From the NCBI GenBank assembly GCA_030695415.1, contig JAUYQZ010000032.1:30369-94368 (forward strand): DNA of 64,000 nt. The letters run 5' to 3'. The DNA is from Hylemonella sp. GTDB lineage: Bacteria; Pseudomonadota; Gammaproteobacteria; Burkholderiales; Burkholderiaceae_C. The translations under genes were made by a program, and so were the position numbers. Positions 45,529-56,400 of this stretch are shown here, piece by piece; the first letter of the stretch is position 1; each line of letters opens with the position of its first letter. The notes under the pieces are model-generated. The model made no database searches and was not told the origin of the DNA. It was given only the letters and a program-made list of their open reading frames with translations.

Positions 45529-46203
45529 TCAGGGATTCCAGTGAAGGAAGTTGCGATAAAGGGCCAGGCCGTGGGCAGCGCTTTTCTCTGGGTGAAACTG
45601 TGTTGCAAAAATATTATCGCGTGCAATCGCCGCTGTGAAGTAGCCACCGTAGTCTGCCTCGCCTGCGCTGTGGCGCGCATCCGACGGTCGGGCATAGAAA
45701 CTGTGCACGAAATAGTAGTAGCTACCATCCGGAACACCGGCCCAGACCGGGTGGCGATCCTGACCATGATCCATCTGCCGCACCTGGTTCCAACCCATCT
45801 GCGGCACTTTGTAACGGCTGCCGTCGGGCTGCAGGCGGCCTGCCAGGTCGAACTTGACCACTTCGCCGTGGATCAGGCCCAGGCCCGGCGTGTCACCCTC
45901 GGCGCTATGGTCCAGCATCATCTGCATGCCCACGCAGACGCCGAACAGGGGTTTGACCGCTGCCGCTTCCAGCACAGCGTCGCGCAGGCCGGATTCACGC
46001 AGCTCGCGCATGCAGTCCGGCATGGCCCCCTGCCCCGGCAGCACCACGCGGGCCGCCGCCCGCACCTCATCGGGGCGCGAGGTGATCAGCACCTGCCAGC
46101 CGCTGCCCTGGGCCGCAGCCTGCACAGCCTGCGACACCGATCGCAGATTGCCCATGCCGTAATCCACCACGGCAACCGTCTTGGCCGGCAGTCCGGAAGT
46201 CAT
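45529..46203 (-). CDS. hisH: Imidazole glycerol phosphate synthase glutaminase subunit HisH
   Basis: A 224-residue class I glutamine amidotransferase supplying ammonia to HisF. The catalytic triad is C90 (GVCVGMQ), H204 and E206 (TQFHPEKS). The start is the ATG at 46203 just before hisB ends. Length and motifs are typical. Confidence 0.96.
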   Translation of the reverse strand: MTSGLPAKTVAVVDYGMGNLRSVSQAVQAAAQGSGWQVLITSRPDEVRAAARVVLPGQGAMPDCMRELRESGLRDAVLEAAAVKPLFGVCVGMQMMLDHSAEGDTPGLGLIHGEVVKFDLAGRLQPDGSRYKVPQMGWNQVRQMDHGQDRHPVWAGVPDGSYYYFVHSFYARPSDARHSAGEADYGGYFTAAIARDNIFATQFHPEKSAAHGLALYRNFLHWNP

Positions 46204-46207
46204 AGGG

Positions 46208-46804
46208 CTAGAGCGATCCCTTGGTCGAAGGAATGGTGCCGACCGAGCGCGGGTCAATTTCCAGCGCGGAGCGCAAGGCCCGCCCGAAAGCCTTGAACAC
46301 CGTCTCGGCTTGGTGGTGCGCATTTTCGCCCTTGAGGTTGTCGATGTGCAGGGTCATAAAGGCGTGGTTCACGAAACCCTGAAAGAACTCATAGGTCAGT
46401 TGCGTGTCGAAAGCGCCGATCACGCCGCTCTTGAAGGGCACGTGCATCTCCAGGCCGGGACGACCGGAGAAATCGATCACCACGCGCGACAGCGCCTCGT
46501 CCAAAGGGACGTAGGCGTGGCCGTATCGGCGGATGCCCTTCTTGTCCCCCACGGCCTTGGCCACGGCCTGGCCCAGGGTAATGCCCACGTCCTCGACGGT
46601 GTGGTGGCCGTCGATGTGCAGGTCACCCTTGGCCTGGATGTCCAGGTCAATCAGGCCGTGGCGCGCAATCTGGTCCAGCATGTGGTCAAAGAAACCGATA
46701 CCCGTCGACAGGCGCGACAGACCCGTGCCATCCAGGTTGATCTTGACGGTGATCTGGGTCTCCGCGGTGTTGCGGGCCACTTCAGCAGTACGTGGTGTGC
46801 TCAT
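46208..46804 (-). CDS. hisB: Imidazoleglycerol-phosphate dehydratase HisB
   Basis: A 198-residue manganese enzyme, single-domain form (no phosphatase domain). It has [27 protein letters not shown] and a late [24 protein letters not shown], carrying the metal-binding His residues. The ATG overlaps the hisC stop (ATGA). Confidence 0.97.
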   Translation of the reverse strand: MSTPRTAEVARNTAETQITVKINLDGTGLSRLSTGIGFFDHMLDQIARHGLIDLDIQAKGDLHIDGHHTVEDVGITLGQAVAKAVGDKKGIRRYGHAYVPLDEALSRVVIDFSGRPGLEMHVPFKSGVIGAFDTQLTYEFFQGFVNHAFMTLHIDNLKGENAHHQAETVFKAFGRALRSALEIDPRSVGTIPSTKGSL

Positions 46805-47898
46805 AAGGATTCTTTCAGCGCGGCCAGCATCAGCTGGTTTTCCTGCGGGGTGCCCACCGTCAGGCGCAGGCAATTGGTCAGCAGGGGGTGCAACTTCGAC
46901 ACATTCTTCACCAGGATCTTGCGCGCCCGCATGCCTTCAAAGGTCTTGGCCGCGTCGGGCACGCGCAGCAGGATCATGTTGGCATCACTGGTCCACACCC
47001 TGGTAGCAGGCAGTGCCCTCAGCGCTTCCAAAATAATAGCACGCTGGGCCTTGATCTCTGCAGCCTGGACCGCAAACACATCGGCATGCTCGAGCGCAAA
47101 CAGGGCGCACTCGCAATTCAGTACGCTCACGTTGTAGGGTGGTCGCACCTTGTCGATCTCGGCAATCAGGGCCGCCGGGCCCATCATGTAACCCAGCCGC
47201 ACACCGGCCAGGCCGAACTTGGAGAGCGTGCGCATCAGCAGCACGTGGCCGTGAATTTGCGGCTTGGCCCGGATGCGATCCAGCCAGCTGCGCGAGGCAA
47301 AGGGCTGGTAGGCCTCATCCATCACCACCAGACCGCCCTGCTCCCCCACGGCGGCGATGATCTTTTCGATCGCCGTGTCGTTCCAGAGGTTGGCCGTCGG
47401 GTTGTTCGGATAGGCGATGTAGGTGATGGCCGGCTTGTGGCGGGCGATGGCGCCCAGCATGGCCGTCACATCGAGCTCAAACTCGGACGTGAGTGGCACG
47501 CCATGGAAGGCCAGACCCTGCAGTTGCGCGCTCATGGCGTACATCACGAAGCCCGGCACCGGCGCCAGAATGGAAGCACCCGGCACGTCACAGGCCATGG
47601 CCAGCAGGGAGATCAGTTCGTCCGAGCCATTGCCCAGCATCAGAGCGTAGCCCTCGGGCAGGCCGGCGTAGCGCGCCAGCGCGGCCCGCAGGTCGCTGAC
47701 GCGGCCGTCCGGATAACGGTTCAGCGCCAGCTGGCCCAGGCGCTGGCCCAGCTCGGCCTGCAGCGCAGGCGGCAGGCTGAAGGGATTCTCCATGGCGTCG
47801 AGCTTGACCATGCCCGCCGAATCCTGAACCGCGTAGGCATGCATGCCCTGGATATCCTGGCGGATCAGGCGCTGCAGCTTGGGATCGAGGGCGGTCAT
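46801..47898 (-). CDS. hisC: Histidinol-phosphate aminotransferase HisC
   Basis: A 365-residue PLP enzyme. Blocks include [34 protein letters not shown] and the PLP Lys region [16 protein letters not shown]. The AT-rich GCTTC-N7-ATAGC segment at 47024-47040 in this gene resembles the hairpin seen in the Nif3-like gene. It overlaps hisD by 4 bases. Confidence 0.96.
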   Translation of the reverse strand: MTALDPKLQRLIRQDIQGMHAYAVQDSAGMVKLDAMENPFSLPPALQAELGQRLGQLALNRYPDGRVSDLRAALARYAGLPEGYALMLGNGSDELISLLAMACDVPGASILAPVPGFVMYAMSAQLQGLAFHGVPLTSEFELDVTAMLGAIARHKPAITYIAYPNNPTANLWNDTAIEKIIAAVGEQGGLVVMDEAYQPFASRSWLDRIRAKPQIHGHVLLMRTLSKFGLAGVRLGYMMGPAALIAEIDKVRPPYNVSVLNCECALFALEHADVFAVQAAEIKAQRAIILEALRALPATRVWTSDANMILLRVPDAAKTFEGMRARKILVKNVSKLHPLLTNCLRLTVGTPQENQLMLAALKESL

Positions 47899-49274
47899 GG
47901 CTTGGGATCCTTCAGACGCATTTCAGCCGCGCGGGCATGCGCCTGCAGACCTTCGCCATGCGCCATCACCGAGGCGATCCGGCCCAGCGTTTGCGCGCCG
48001 GCCTCGCTGACCTCGATCAGGCTGCTGCGTTTCTGGAAGTCGTACACGCCCAGCGGCGAGGAAAAGCGCGCGGTGCCGCTGGTGGGCAGCACGTGGTTGG
48101 GGCCGGCGCAGTAATCGCCCAGCGACTCGCTGGTGTAGGCGCCCAGGAAGATGGCGCCAGCGTGCTTGAGCAGCGGCTCCCACTGGTGCGGATTCTGGCT
48201 GGAGACCTCGAGGTGCTCGGGCGCAATGCGGTTGCTGATGGCACAGGCCTCTTCCATGTTGCGCGTGTGGATCAGGGCGCCGCGCCCGTTGAGTGACTTG
48301 GCGATGATCTCGGCTCGGGGCATCTGGGGCAGCAGTCGGTCGATCTCGCGCTGCACGGCTTCGATGTAGGCCGCATCCGGGCAGAGCAGGATGCTCTGCG
48401 CCAGTTCATCGTGTTCGGCCTGAGAGAACAGGTCCATGGCGACCCAGTCGGCTGGCGTCGTGCCGTCGGCCAGCACCAAAATCTCGCTGGGACCGGCGAT
48501 CATGTCAATGCCCACGGTGCCGAACACACGCTTCTTGGCACTGGCCACGTAGGCGTTGCCGGGGCCTGTGATCTTGTCCACCTTCGGCACGGTGGCCGTG
48601 CCGAAGGCCAGGGCCGCCACGGCCTGCGCGCCGCCGATGGTGAAGGCGCGAGTGACGCCGGCTACATAGGCGGCGGCCAGCACCAGCTCGTTGCGCTCAC
48701 CCTTGCTCGATGCAGCTTGGTCGCCGGAGCCCCCGGTAGCAACGCTGCCGCGTACGGGCGTGGGCACGACCATGATGATTTCCTGCACGCCAGCCACATG
48801 GGCAGGGATAGCGTTCATCAACAGGCTCGAGGGATAGGCCGCCTTGCCGCCGGGCACGTAGATGCCCACGCGGTCCAGCGGTGTGACCTTCTGGCCCAGC
48901 AGCGTGCCATCTTCGTCGCGGTAGCTCCAGCTTTCGCCCGTGGCTTTCTTCTGTGCCTCGTGGTACTTGCGCACCCGGGCGGCAGCCGCCTGGAGGGCTT
49001 CACGCTGGGCCTGGGGAATCGAATCAAACGCGGCCTTGAAGTCGGCCTGGGTCAGCTCCAGCGCCACCATGCTCGGCGCGGAGAGGCCATCGAAACGAGC
49101 GGTGTACTCCAACACGGCGGCATCGCCGCGCTGGCGCACGTCGGCAAGAATCTCGGCCACACGCTGCTCGATCGCCGCGTCGGTATCGCCCGACCAGTGC
49201 AGGCGTTCCTTGAAGCGTGACTCGAAATCGCCTTGGGTGGTGGAAAGACGCAAGGGCCGTGCTGACAGGCTCAT
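47895..49274 (-). CDS. hisD: Histidinol dehydrogenase HisD
   Basis: A 459-residue zinc enzyme that oxidises histidinol to histidine in two steps. Blocks are [57 protein letters not shown], and the Zn/His region [10 protein letters not shown]. It overlaps hisC and hisG by 4 bases each. Confidence 0.97.
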   Translation of the reverse strand: MSLSARPLRLSTTQGDFESRFKERLHWSGDTDAAIEQRVAEILADVRQRGDAAVLEYTARFDGLSAPSMVALELTQADFKAAFDSIPQAQREALQAAAARVRKYHEAQKKATGESWSYRDEDGTLLGQKVTPLDRVGIYVPGGKAAYPSSLLMNAIPAHVAGVQEIIMVVPTPVRGSVATGGSGDQAASSKGERNELVLAAAYVAGVTRAFTIGGAQAVAALAFGTATVPKVDKITGPGNAYVASAKKRVFGTVGIDMIAGPSEILVLADGTTPADWVAMDLFSQAEHDELAQSILLCPDAAYIEAVQREIDRLLPQMPRAEIIAKSLNGRGALIHTRNMEEACAISNRIAPEHLEVSSQNPHQWEPLLKHAGAIFLGAYTSESLGDYCAGPNHVLPTSGTARFSSPLGVYDFQKRSSLIEVSEAGAQTLGRIASVMAHGEGLQAHARAAEMRLKDPKP

Positions 49275-49912
49275 GGCTGACCCAGCGCCTTGCCGAAGGC
49301 ATCAATGATCTTGCGGATGGGTTCGCGCTTGAGCTTGAGCGCCGCCTGGTTGACCACCAGACGCGAACTGATGTCCATGATGCGCTCCACCTCGACCAAG
49401 TGGTTGGCCTTGAGGGTGTTGCCGGTGGAGACCAGGTCGACGATGGCATCGGCGAGCCCGGTCAGTGGCGCCAGCTCCATGCTGCCGTAGAGCTTGATCA
49501 GGTCCACGTGCACGCCCTTGGCTGCGAAGAACTCGCGGGCGATCGCCACGTACTTGGTGGCCACGCGCAGACGCGCGCCCTGGCGCACGGCGGCGGCATA
49601 GTCGTAGCCCTCGCGCACGGCCACGCTGACACGGCACTTGGCAATCTGCAGGTCCAGCGGCTGGTACAGGCCGTCACTGCCGTGTTCGATCAGAGTGTCC
49701 AGGCCGGTAATGCCCAGATCGGCGCCGCCGTACTGCACATAGGTGGGCACATCGGTGGCGCGCACCAGCACCACGCGCACTTCCGGCTGGTTGGTGGCCA
49801 GGATGAGCTTGCGGGTTTGGTCGGGATCGTCCAGCACTTCGATACCGGCCGCTTTCAGCAAGGGCAGGGTCTCGTCGAAGATGCGACCTTTGGAAAGGGC
49901 GAGCGTGATCAT
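49271..49912 (-). CDS. hisG: ATP phosphoribosyltransferase HisG (short form)
   Basis: A 213-residue enzyme of the first histidine step. It is the short HisG type without the C-terminal regulatory domain. Blocks are [36 protein letters not shown] and [15 protein letters not shown]. Short HisG enzymes depend on HisZ, a paralogue of HisRS that is encoded elsewhere; it is not in this window. It is 12 bases after murA. Confidence 0.95.
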   Translation of the reverse strand: MITLALSKGRIFDETLPLLKAAGIEVLDDPDQTRKLILATNQPEVRVVLVRATDVPTYVQYGGADLGITGLDTLIEHGSDGLYQPLDLQIAKCRVSVAVREGYDYAAAVRQGARLRVATKYVAIAREFFAAKGVHVDLIKLYGSMELAPLTGLADAIVDLVSTGNTLKANHLVEVERIMDISSRLVVNQAALKLKREPIRKIIDAFGKALGQP

Positions 49913-49924
49913 CTGTTTATTTTC

Positions 49925-51214
49925 TCACTTGATGCGCTCAATGTCCGCGCCGATCGCAGCCAGCTTGGCTTCCATGCGGTCATAGCCCCGGTCGAGGTGA
50001 TAGATGCGATCCACCACGGTCTCGCCTTCGGCCACCAGCCCGGCGATCACCAGGCTGGCCGAGGCCCGCAGGTCCGTGGCCATGATGGTCGCCCCGGAGA
50101 GCTGCGGCACGCCCTCGACAACCGCCACCTTGCCGTCGATCTGGATCTTCGCGCCCAGACGTACCAGCTCATTGACGTGCATGAAACGGTTCTCAAAGAT
50201 GGTCTCCGTCACCTTCGCCGTGCCTTGTGCGATGCAATTGAGCGCCATGAACTGGGCCTGCATGTCGGTGGGGAAACCCGGGTACTCGGTAGTCCGGAAA
50301 CCCTGCGCCTGCAGGCGGCCTTGCGACTGCACGCGGATGCCCGGCACGCTTTGAGCGCCATCCGCCATCTGTACGGCCGTGACCGTCGCGCCGGCAGCCA
50401 CCAGCTTCTCGATCACGGCGTCCAGATGGTCGGCCCGGCCATGTCTGAGCACCACGTCGCCACCCGTGGCGGCAACGGCGCATAGGAAAGTACCTGCTTC
50501 GATACGGTCGGCCACCACGCGGTGCTCACACCCGTGCAGGGCGTCCACGCCCTGGATGCGAATGCGGCTGCTGCCGTGACCCTCGATCTTCGCGCCCATC
50601 TTGATCAGCATCTCGGCCAGATCCGGGATCTCCGGCTCCTGCGCCGCGTTTTCCAGGATGGTCTCGCCTTCGGCCAGGGTCGCCGCCATCAGCAGGTTCT
50701 CGGTGCCCGTGACGGTGACCATATCGGTCGTGATGCGTGCACCCTGCAAGCGTTTGCGGCCCTTGGGCAATTTGGCGATCATGTACCCATGCTCGACCGT
50801 GATCTCGGCGCCCATGGCCGTCAGCCCCTTGATGTGCTGATCCACCGGGCGCGAACCGATGGCGCAGCCACCGGGCAGCGAGACCGTGGCCTCGCCAAAG
50901 CGCGCCAGCAGCGGGCCCAGGGCCAGCACCGAGGCGCGCATGGTCTTGACCAATTCGTAGGGCGCTTCCGGGCTGCTCAGGCTGGACGCGTCGATGCGCA
51001 CGGTGCCCTCCTGCGCCTGCTCCACCTGCACGCCCATGTTGCGGATCAGCTTGAGCATGGTGGACACGTCCTGCAGGCGCGGCACGTTGAGCAATGTCAC
51101 AGGCTGCGCCGTCAGCAGGGCCGCACAGAGCTCCGGCAGGGCCGCGTTCTTGGCCCCCGAAATCGACACTTCGCCGCGCAGTTCGCGGCCACCGCGTATC
51201 AGCAATCTATCCAT
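49925..51214 (-). CDS. murA: UDP-N-acetylglucosamine 1-carboxyvinyltransferase MurA
   Basis: A 429-residue enzyme of the first committed peptidoglycan step. The catalytic C117 (target of fosfomycin) is in [13 protein letters not shown]. The N-terminus is [24 protein letters not shown], fixing the ATG at 51214. It is 5 bases after the BolA-like gene and is upstream of hisG; the ibaG-murA-his arrangement is conserved in beta-proteobacteria. Confidence 0.97.
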   Translation of the reverse strand: MDRLLIRGGRELRGEVSISGAKNAALPELCAALLTAQPVTLLNVPRLQDVSTMLKLIRNMGVQVEQAQEGTVRIDASSLSSPEAPYELVKTMRASVLALGPLLARFGEATVSLPGGCAIGSRPVDQHIKGLTAMGAEITVEHGYMIAKLPKGRKRLQGARITTDMVTVTGTENLLMAATLAEGETILENAAQEPEIPDLAEMLIKMGAKIEGHGSSRIRIQGVDALHGCEHRVVADRIEAGTFLCAVAATGGDVVLRHGRADHLDAVIEKLVAAGATVTAVQMADGAQSVPGIRVQSQGRLQAQGFRTTEYPGFPTDMQAQFMALNCIAQGTAKVTETIFENRFMHVNELVRLGAKIQIDGKVAVVEGVPQLSGATIMATDLRASASLVIAGLVAEGETVVDRIYHLDRGYDRMEAKLAAIGADIERIK

Positions 51215-51219
51215 GGGCT

Positions 51220-51462
51220 TTACTTGGGTTGCGCCGCCCACTCCGCGGGCGTGTACGTTTTCATCGACAAGGCATGCACCTCGTCCGTTTGCATCCTCTG
51301 GCCCAGCGTGGCGTAGACCCGCTGGTGGCGCTGGATGGCTCGCCTGCCCTCGAACTCGGCCGAGACGATGGTGGCGTACCAGTGACGGCCGTCACCCGTG
51401 AGCTCGATGTGCTCACAGGTCAGGCCGGCTGCGATCAGGGCTTGGAGTTGGTCTGCGGTCAT
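51220..51462 (-). CDS. BolA/IbaG family protein
   Basis: An 80-residue BolA-type protein ([39 protein letters not shown]), with the conserved His of the family used in 2Fe-2S binding with monothiol glutaredoxins. The neighbouring murA favours the IbaG subtype. It follows the ABC-2 permease gene by 15 bases. Confidence 0.92.
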   Translation of the reverse strand: MTADQLQALIAAGLTCEHIELTGDGRHWYATIVSAEFEGRRAIQRHQRVYATLGQRMQTDEVHALSMKTYTPAEWAAQPK

Positions 51463-51477
51463 GTCTGTCTCGCTCTC

Positions 51478-52344
51478 TCAGCTGCGGATCTTGTAACCGG
51501 TTCGCAGCAGGTGTACGGCCAGGCCGCCCACGCCCAGCAGCGCGACACTCACAACGCCCAGGCTAAGCCAGGGTGACACGTCGCTGACGCCGAAGAATCC
51601 GTAGCGGAAGCCGTCGATCATGTAGAAGAAGGGATTGAGGTGACTGACGCCCTGCCAGAAGGCCGGCAGCGAGTGGATGGAGTAGAACACGCCACTAAGG
51701 AAAGTCATGGGCATGATCACAAAGTTCTGAAAGGCCGCCAACTGGTCGAACTTCTCGGCCCATAGACCAGCGATCAGACCCATCGAACCCAGCAGGGCCG
51801 CGCCCAGCAGCGCGAAGATCAGAATCCACCAAGGCGCCTGCACGCTCAGGTCGGTGAACCAGAAGGTCGCCAGAAATACACCGGTACCGACCACCAGGCC
51901 ACGCAGCACCGACGAGCCAACGTAGGCCACGTACCAGGCCCAGTGCGACAGGGGCGTCAGCAGCAGGAAGACCAGGTTGCCCATGATCTTGCTCTGGATC
52001 AAGGAAGACGAGCTGTTGGCAAAGGCGTTCTGCAGCACGCTCATCATGACAAGGCCGGGGATCAGGAAGGCGGTGTAACCGATGCTGTCGTAGACCTTGA
52101 CGTGGTCTTCCAGCACGTGGCCGAAGATCAGCAGGTAAAGGACGGCGGTGAGCACCGGTGCGGCGATGGTCTGGAAGCTGACCTTCCAGAAGCGCAGCAC
52201 CTCCTTGTACAGCAGGGTCTGCCAGCCAGAAGCGAAGCCCCCCCCGAAGCGGCCTGTGGCCGCCTCCCCCCCCAGGGGGGGCGACACCAGCGGCCCGGCC
52301 GAGCCGGTTTCACGGTGTCCCTCGGTTTGCCTGGACTCATTCAT
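51478..52344 (-). CDS. ABC-2 type transporter permease
   Basis: A 288-residue six-helix exporter permease (YadH-like): WQTLLYKEVLRFWKVSFQTIAAPVLTAVLYLLIFG, and MPMTFLSGVFYSIHSLPAFWQ. Homology begins at about residue 40. The first 35 residues are encoded by a G/C-rich palindromic repeat (see 52234-52311) and do not look conserved, so either the true start is later or the repeat has been inserted at the N-terminus. It overlaps its ATPase gene by 4 bases. The exported substrate is unknown; linked to the mla operon. Confidence 0.9.
   Translation of the reverse strand: MNESRQTEGHRETGSAGPLVSPPLGGEAATGRFGGGFASGWQTLLYKEVLRFWKVSFQTIAAPVLTAVLYLLIFGHVLEDHVKVYDSIGYTAFLIPGLVMMSVLQNAFANSSSSLIQSKIMGNLVFLLLTPLSHWAWYVAYVGSSVLRGLVVGTGVFLATFWFTDLSVQAPWWILIFALLGAALLGSMGLIAGLWAEKFDQLAAFQNFVIMPMTFLSGVFYSIHSLPAFWQGVSHLNPFFYMIDGFRYGFFGVSDVSPWLSLGVVSVALLGVGGLAVHLLRTGYKIRS
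52234..52311. repeat. GC-rich palindromic repeat element within the ABC permease N-terminus
   Basis: This 78-base stretch holds C8/G7 runs (CCCCCCC-AGGGGGGG type stem at about 52265-52281), a GCGGCC-TGT-GGCCGC hairpin (about 52248-52262) and CGGCCCGGCCGAGCCGG. From memory such C-run/G-run repeats recur between genes in Comamonadaceae genomes. Here it is read in frame as residues about 11-37 of the permease. The repeats are seen; the element identity is inference. Confidence 0.6.
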
Positions 52345-53291
52345 GCTTGCTTGGCGGCCACAACGGCGCCCCTCTTGGTCCCGGATTGCATCACCTGGAG
52401 GAAGACATCTTCCAGGTCGGCCTTGGTGATCTCGACATCGTCCACGATCACCCCGGCCTCGCGCACGGCGGCCAGATAGCTTTCGATCTCGCGCGCATCA
52501 TGCGCCGGGAACTGCACGATGCGACCGGTCACGCGCGCCTGCGCGGCCAGGTCGGCCGGCAGCTGGCCTTCGATTTTCATGCGCAGCACATGGCTGGAAG
52601 CGGTCTTGAGCAGCTCGCTGGTGCGATCCAGCGCCACCACCCTACCGGACTTGAGCATGGCGATCCGGCCGCACAGGGCCTCGGCCTCTTCGAGGTAATG
52701 GGTGGTCAGCAGCACCGTGTGCCCTTCGCGGTTGAGCCGGGCGACAAACTGCCAGAGCGTCTGGCGCAACTCCACGTCCACGCCGGCGGTAGGCTCATCC
52801 AGCACGATGACCGGTGGCTTGTGCACCAGGGCCTGGGCCACCAGGACCCGCCGCTTCATGCCGCCCGAGAGCTGACGCATATTGGCGCTGGCCTTGTCGG
52901 TCAGACCCAGACTCTCCAGCAGTTCGTCGATCCAGGCGTCGTTGTTCTTCACGCCAAAGTAGCCGGACTGGATACGCAGGGTCTCGCGCACATTGAAGAA
53001 GGGGTCGAAGACCAGTTCCTGCGGGACCACGCCCAGCAACTGGCGCGCCTGAGCGTAGTCGGCTTGCACATCGTGACCCAGCACCGAGACACTGCCGCGG
53101 CTGGCACGCACCAAGCCGGCCAGGACGCTGATCAGCGTCGTCTTGCCCGCGCCATTGGGCCCGAGCAGGCCGAAGAACTCGCCCTCCTCGACGTCGAGAC
53201 TGACATCATCCAGTGCAGCAAAGGAGGAGCCCTTGGGACCGCGGGCGAGCGGATAGTGCCGGGTGACGGACTTGAAGGAGATGGCGGGCAT
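52341..53291 (-). CDS. ABC transporter ATP-binding protein (YadG-like)
   Basis: A 316-residue ATPase with Walker A LGPNGAGKTT, signature LSGGMKRRVLVAQAL, Walker B VIVLDEPTAGVD and the H-loop LTTHYLEEAEAL. A C-terminal extension (about 240-316) is typical of ABC-2 exporters. It pairs with the overlapping permease gene. The position between mla and ibaG is conserved in the lineage; export of an envelope component is plausible but not shown. Confidence 0.93.
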   Translation of the reverse strand: MPAISFKSVTRHYPLARGPKGSSFAALDDVSLDVEEGEFFGLLGPNGAGKTTLISVLAGLVRASRGSVSVLGHDVQADYAQARQLLGVVPQELVFDPFFNVRETLRIQSGYFGVKNNDAWIDELLESLGLTDKASANMRQLSGGMKRRVLVAQALVHKPPVIVLDEPTAGVDVELRQTLWQFVARLNREGHTVLLTTHYLEEAEALCGRIAMLKSGRVVALDRTSELLKTASSHVLRMKIEGQLPADLAAQARVTGRIVQFPAHDAREIESYLAAVREAGVIVDDVEITKADLEDVFLQVMQSGTKRGAVVAAKQA

Positions 53292-53331
53292 GAGAACCCG
53301 CTATTTTAGGCGCTCCGGCGAGCCCCTGCGC

Positions 53332-53604
53332 TCACGCGCTTGGCAACAACAGTTCGGCCACCCCGTAAAGACGGGCCAGATCGACCAGGCGGGAGGAAAG
53401 ATTGCGGATTTCAAAGGCCTTGCCAAGCTTCAGGCTGGCGCGCCTGAACTCCAGCAGCACGGACAGGGCCGATGAGTCGAAGCGCTGGAGCGAGACCGCA
53501 TCCACCACCACCGCAGTACCTGTCTGCGAAGGCAGGCCCTGGATCAGCATGCGCAGGCAGGCTGTGGCCTGTTTGTGGGTCAGTTCAGAAGGCAGGACCA
53601 GCAT
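53332..53604 (-). CDS. mlaB: STAS-domain protein MlaB
   Basis: A 90-residue STAS protein (VVVDAVSLQRFDSSALSVLLEFRRASLKLGK) that binds and regulates the MlaF ATPase in the phospholipid transport complex. The conserved DSSALS is visible. The ATG at 53604 is 2 bases after the mlaC stop. Confidence 0.9.
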   Translation of the reverse strand: MLVLPSELTHKQATACLRMLIQGLPSQTGTAVVVDAVSLQRFDSSALSVLLEFRRASLKLGKAFEIRNLSSRLVDLARLYGVAELLLPSA

Positions 53605-53606
53605 GC

Positions 53607-54257
53607 TCAGGCCTTCTTGGCATTGACTCTGTTGCGCTCGACCAGCGCGGCAATCAGGCCATCGATGCCCTTTGCATTGACTTCCTGCGCAAACTGACCG
53701 CGATAGTTTGAGACCAACCACACCCCCATGACGTTGAGATCGTAGATCTTCCAGCCAAGCCCTTCACCCGGCGTCTTCTCCACGCGGTATTCGAGCTGCA
53801 CGGGCTCGGGATTGCCTCTTCCACGGACTTCCGTGCGAACCACGACTTCATTGCCCTCGGGCGCCGCGCGCATCGGCTTGAGCGATACCGTCATGTCATT
53901 GACCTGTGAAAGGGCGCCAGCGTAGGTGCGCACCAGCAGGATCTTGTATTCCTCCTGCAGCCGCTTTTTCTGCTCGGGGGTCGCCTGCCGCCAGCCGGGT
54001 CCCACCGAGGCCGCCGTCATGCGCTGGAAATTCACGTTGGGCATGATCTTGCTATCGACCAGGGCGATCAGGCGGTTGATATCGCCACTCTTGATGGCCG
54101 CATCAGCCTTGATGCTGTCGAGCACCTCATTCGAAAGCTTCAGGATCACCACATCGGCACCTTCGTCAGCCGCCCAGGCAGGCGTGAAGAAGGGCGCCAG
54201 AAGGATGGCAGCAGCAGCACTGGCACTCAGCAGGCGATGGAAAAATCGTCGTTGCAT
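53607..54257 (-). CDS. mlaC: Periplasmic phospholipid-binding protein MlaC
   Basis: A 216-residue protein of the MlaC/Ttg2D family with a cleavable signal peptide (LLSASAAAAILLAPFFTPAWA). The conserved core includes ALVDSKIMPNVNFQRMTAASVGPGWRQATPEQKKRLQEEYKILLVRTYAGAL and VYDLNVMGVWLVSNYRGQFAQEV-like sequence. It shuttles lipids across the periplasm between MlaA and the MlaFEDB complex. Confidence 0.95.
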   Translation of the reverse strand: MQRRFFHRLLSASAAAAILLAPFFTPAWAADEGADVVILKLSNEVLDSIKADAAIKSGDINRLIALVDSKIMPNVNFQRMTAASVGPGWRQATPEQKKRLQEEYKILLVRTYAGALSQVNDMTVSLKPMRAAPEGNEVVVRTEVRGRGNPEPVQLEYRVEKTPGEGLGWKIYDLNVMGVWLVSNYRGQFAQEVNAKGIDGLIAALVERNRVNAKKA

Positions 54258-54348
54258 GGGATAACTCTCCAGAACACAGACAATGGGCCGGCGGGACGCC
54301 GACCTCTCAGTAACGCCGGCCAGCTCGCGCCCGCCGACAAGGGAGACA

Positions 54349-55128
54349 TCACTTGGCAGATCTGTTCTCCTCAGCCTCGAAATCTTCGATCATCGGCTCC
54401 TCGGGAGGGTTCCCGTCATAGACAAGGTTGCGCCGGCGCTGCAGGTAGGCATCGCGCAGGAAAGAATACTTGTCCAGTGCGGCCCCCTCGAGCAGGCCTT
54501 CCTGCTTCAGCAGGCTGCCCCGCTTGTGAATCACGCGCCCCCCGATCAGTGTGTTGCGCGTGGGCACATCCTCGATCTGGAGCACGAGGTCACCACGCCA
54601 GTCTGCTGGTAGGGCCGCCGTATCTCGAACGGTGGAAGGCCCCAGCAGGGGCAGCATGACATAAGGTCCCGCCCCCACACCCCAGAACCCCAGGGTCTGG
54701 CCGAAATCCTCGTTGTGGCGCGGGATCTGCATCTCGCTTGCCACATCCAGTACACCCGCCAGTCCGAAGAACGAGTTCACCCAGAAGCGGGTGAAACTCT
54801 CGCTGGCAGCCTGCCCCTTGAGTTGCAGCACGCTATTGACGGTGGTCCAGGCATCTTCAAGGTTGGCAAAAAAGTTCCCAATGCCCTTGCGCAGCAGTTC
54901 GGGGGTGGCCTCCTGGTAGACCGTGGCCACCGGCTTGAGCACGGCGCGGTCGACCGCATCATTGAACTTGTAGACGCCCCGGTTCCAGGGTTCAAGCGGG
55001 TCGGCCGGATTGGCCTGCGGACCGGTCGCGCAACCCGTCAGCAACAGGCCCAAAGCCAGCGTGAGCAGGCGCAGATGACCGGACGGAAAAACGTACTTGC
55101 CCTGCATGGGGCGCCCCGTCAATGTCAT
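54349..55128 (-). CDS. mlaA: Outer-membrane lipoprotein MlaA (VacJ)
   Basis: A 259-residue lipoprotein with lipobox LLTGC (Cys about 32) and the MlaA core NPADPLEPWNRGVYKFNDAVDRAVLKPVA, RFWVNSFFGLAGVLDVASEM and GPYVMLPLLGPSTVRDTA. It removes phospholipids from the outer leaflet of the outer membrane. The ATG at 55128 overlaps the mlaD stop (ATGA); the internal ATG at 55107 is a less likely alternative. Confidence 0.95.
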   Translation of the reverse strand: MTLTGRPMQGKYVFPSGHLRLLTLALGLLLTGCATGPQANPADPLEPWNRGVYKFNDAVDRAVLKPVATVYQEATPELLRKGIGNFFANLEDAWTTVNSVLQLKGQAASESFTRFWVNSFFGLAGVLDVASEMQIPRHNEDFGQTLGFWGVGAGPYVMLPLLGPSTVRDTAALPADWRGDLVLQIEDVPTRNTLIGGRVIHKRGSLLKQEGLLEGAALDKYSFLRDAYLQRRRNLVYDGNPPEEPMIEDFEAEENRSAK

Positions 55129-55610
55129 TTCTTGGACGCGTTCGGCCCAGCGCCTTCAGCCGACTTGTTGTAGAGGAACTGGCCGATCAGGTTTTCCAGC
55201 ACGATGGCCGACTGGGTGGAGGAAATGACGTCGCCAGCGGCCAGGTTCTTCTCCTCGGCGCCGGCTTCAATACCGATGTACTGGTCTCCAAGGAGGCCGC
55301 TGGTCAGGATCTTGAGCGAGCTGTCCTTGGGAAACTTGTAGCGGGTTTCCAGCGCTATCGTCACGCGCGCCCGGAAAGTCTTGTCATCAAAGCTGATGGC
55401 CTCGACACGGCCAACCACCACGCCGCCACTCTTGACGGCCGCCTTGGGCTTGAGCCCACCGATGTTGTCGAAGCGGGCGTCGACGCTGTAGGTGGACTGG
55501 AAGCTCAAGGTCAGCAGATTCGCCGCCTGCAGCGCCAGGAACAGGATGGCGGCTGCGCCGATCAGGACAAACAGACCCACCCAGAGATCATTTTTTGAGC
55601 GTTGCACCAC
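55125..55610 (-). CDS. mlaD: MCE-domain protein MlaD
   Basis: A 161-residue inner-membrane protein with an N-terminal anchor (LWVGLFVLIGAAAILFLALQAANL) and an MCE domain (YSVDARFDNIGGLKPKAAVKSGGVVVGRV, SGLLGDQYIGIEAG). It forms a hexameric ring for lipid passage in MlaFEDB. Confidence 0.96.
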   Translation of the reverse strand: MVQRSKNDLWVGLFVLIGAAAILFLALQAANLLTLSFQSTYSVDARFDNIGGLKPKAAVKSGGVVVGRVEAISFDDKTFRARVTIALETRYKFPKDSSLKILTSGLLGDQYIGIEAGAEEKNLAAGDVISSTQSAIVLENLIGQFLYNKSAEGAGPNASKK

Positions 55611-55617
55611 ACCCTCC

Positions 55618-56400
55618 TCAAATCGTAAACATCATTGCCGTCAGGATGAAATCCAGACCCAGAACCGCCAGCGAGGCCATCACCACGGTCCGCGTCGTGG
55701 CGCTGGACACCCCTTCGGGCGTTGCCTGCGCCTCATAACCCTGCAGCAGGGCCACAAAACTCACCGTGAAGCCGAACACGACGCTCTTCACGACCCCATT
55801 GCCCACGTCGTTCCAGACATCCACGCCGCCCTGCATCTGACTCCAGAAAGCCCCTGGGTCGACGCCGATCATCACCACACCGACGAGCCACCCGCCCAGC
55901 ACGCCGACCGCGCTGAACGCAGCGGCCAGCAAAGGCATGGCGATCACACCGCCCCAGAAACGCGGCGCCAGGATGCGGCGGACCGGATCGACCGCCATCA
56001 TTTCCATGGCGCTGAGCTGCTCGCCGGCCTTCATCAGGCCGATCTCGGCGGTCAGCGAAGTGCCTGCCCGGCCAGCAAACAGCAAGGCCGCGACCACCGG
56101 ACCGAGTTCGCGCACCAGACTCAAGGCCACCATCTGTCCAAGCGCCTCGGTCGAACCGTAATCCACCAGGATGTAGTAGCCCTGCAGGCCCAGCACGAAG
56201 CCCACGAACAGACCCGAGACCACGATGATCGACAAGGAGTGGTTGCCCAGGAAATGCACCTGGTCGCGCACCAGCCCCGGACGCTTGAAGGTCGGGCCCG
56301 CCAGTTGCACCAGCCGCAGGAACAGCCGTGTCGCATAACCCATGTCATCGAGCTTGCGCCGAACGGCGTACCCCACATCCGAGGGGCGCCACCAGCTCAT
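55618..56400 (-). CDS. mlaE: Phospholipid ABC transporter permease MlaE
   Basis: A 260-residue membrane permease of the MlaE family, with [61 protein letters not shown], the highly conserved EAAQALGR/ELGPV-type core. It overlaps mlaF by 4 bases. Confidence 0.96.
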   Translation of the reverse strand: MSWWRPSDVGYAVRRKLDDMGYATRLFLRLVQLAGPTFKRPGLVRDQVHFLGNHSLSIIVVSGLFVGFVLGLQGYYILVDYGSTEALGQMVALSLVRELGPVVAALLFAGRAGTSLTAEIGLMKAGEQLSAMEMMAVDPVRRILAPRFWGGVIAMPLLAAAFSAVGVLGGWLVGVVMIGVDPGAFWSQMQGGVDVWNDVGNGVVKSVVFGFTVSFVALLQGYEAQATPEGVSSATTRTVVMASLAVLGLDFILTAMMFTI

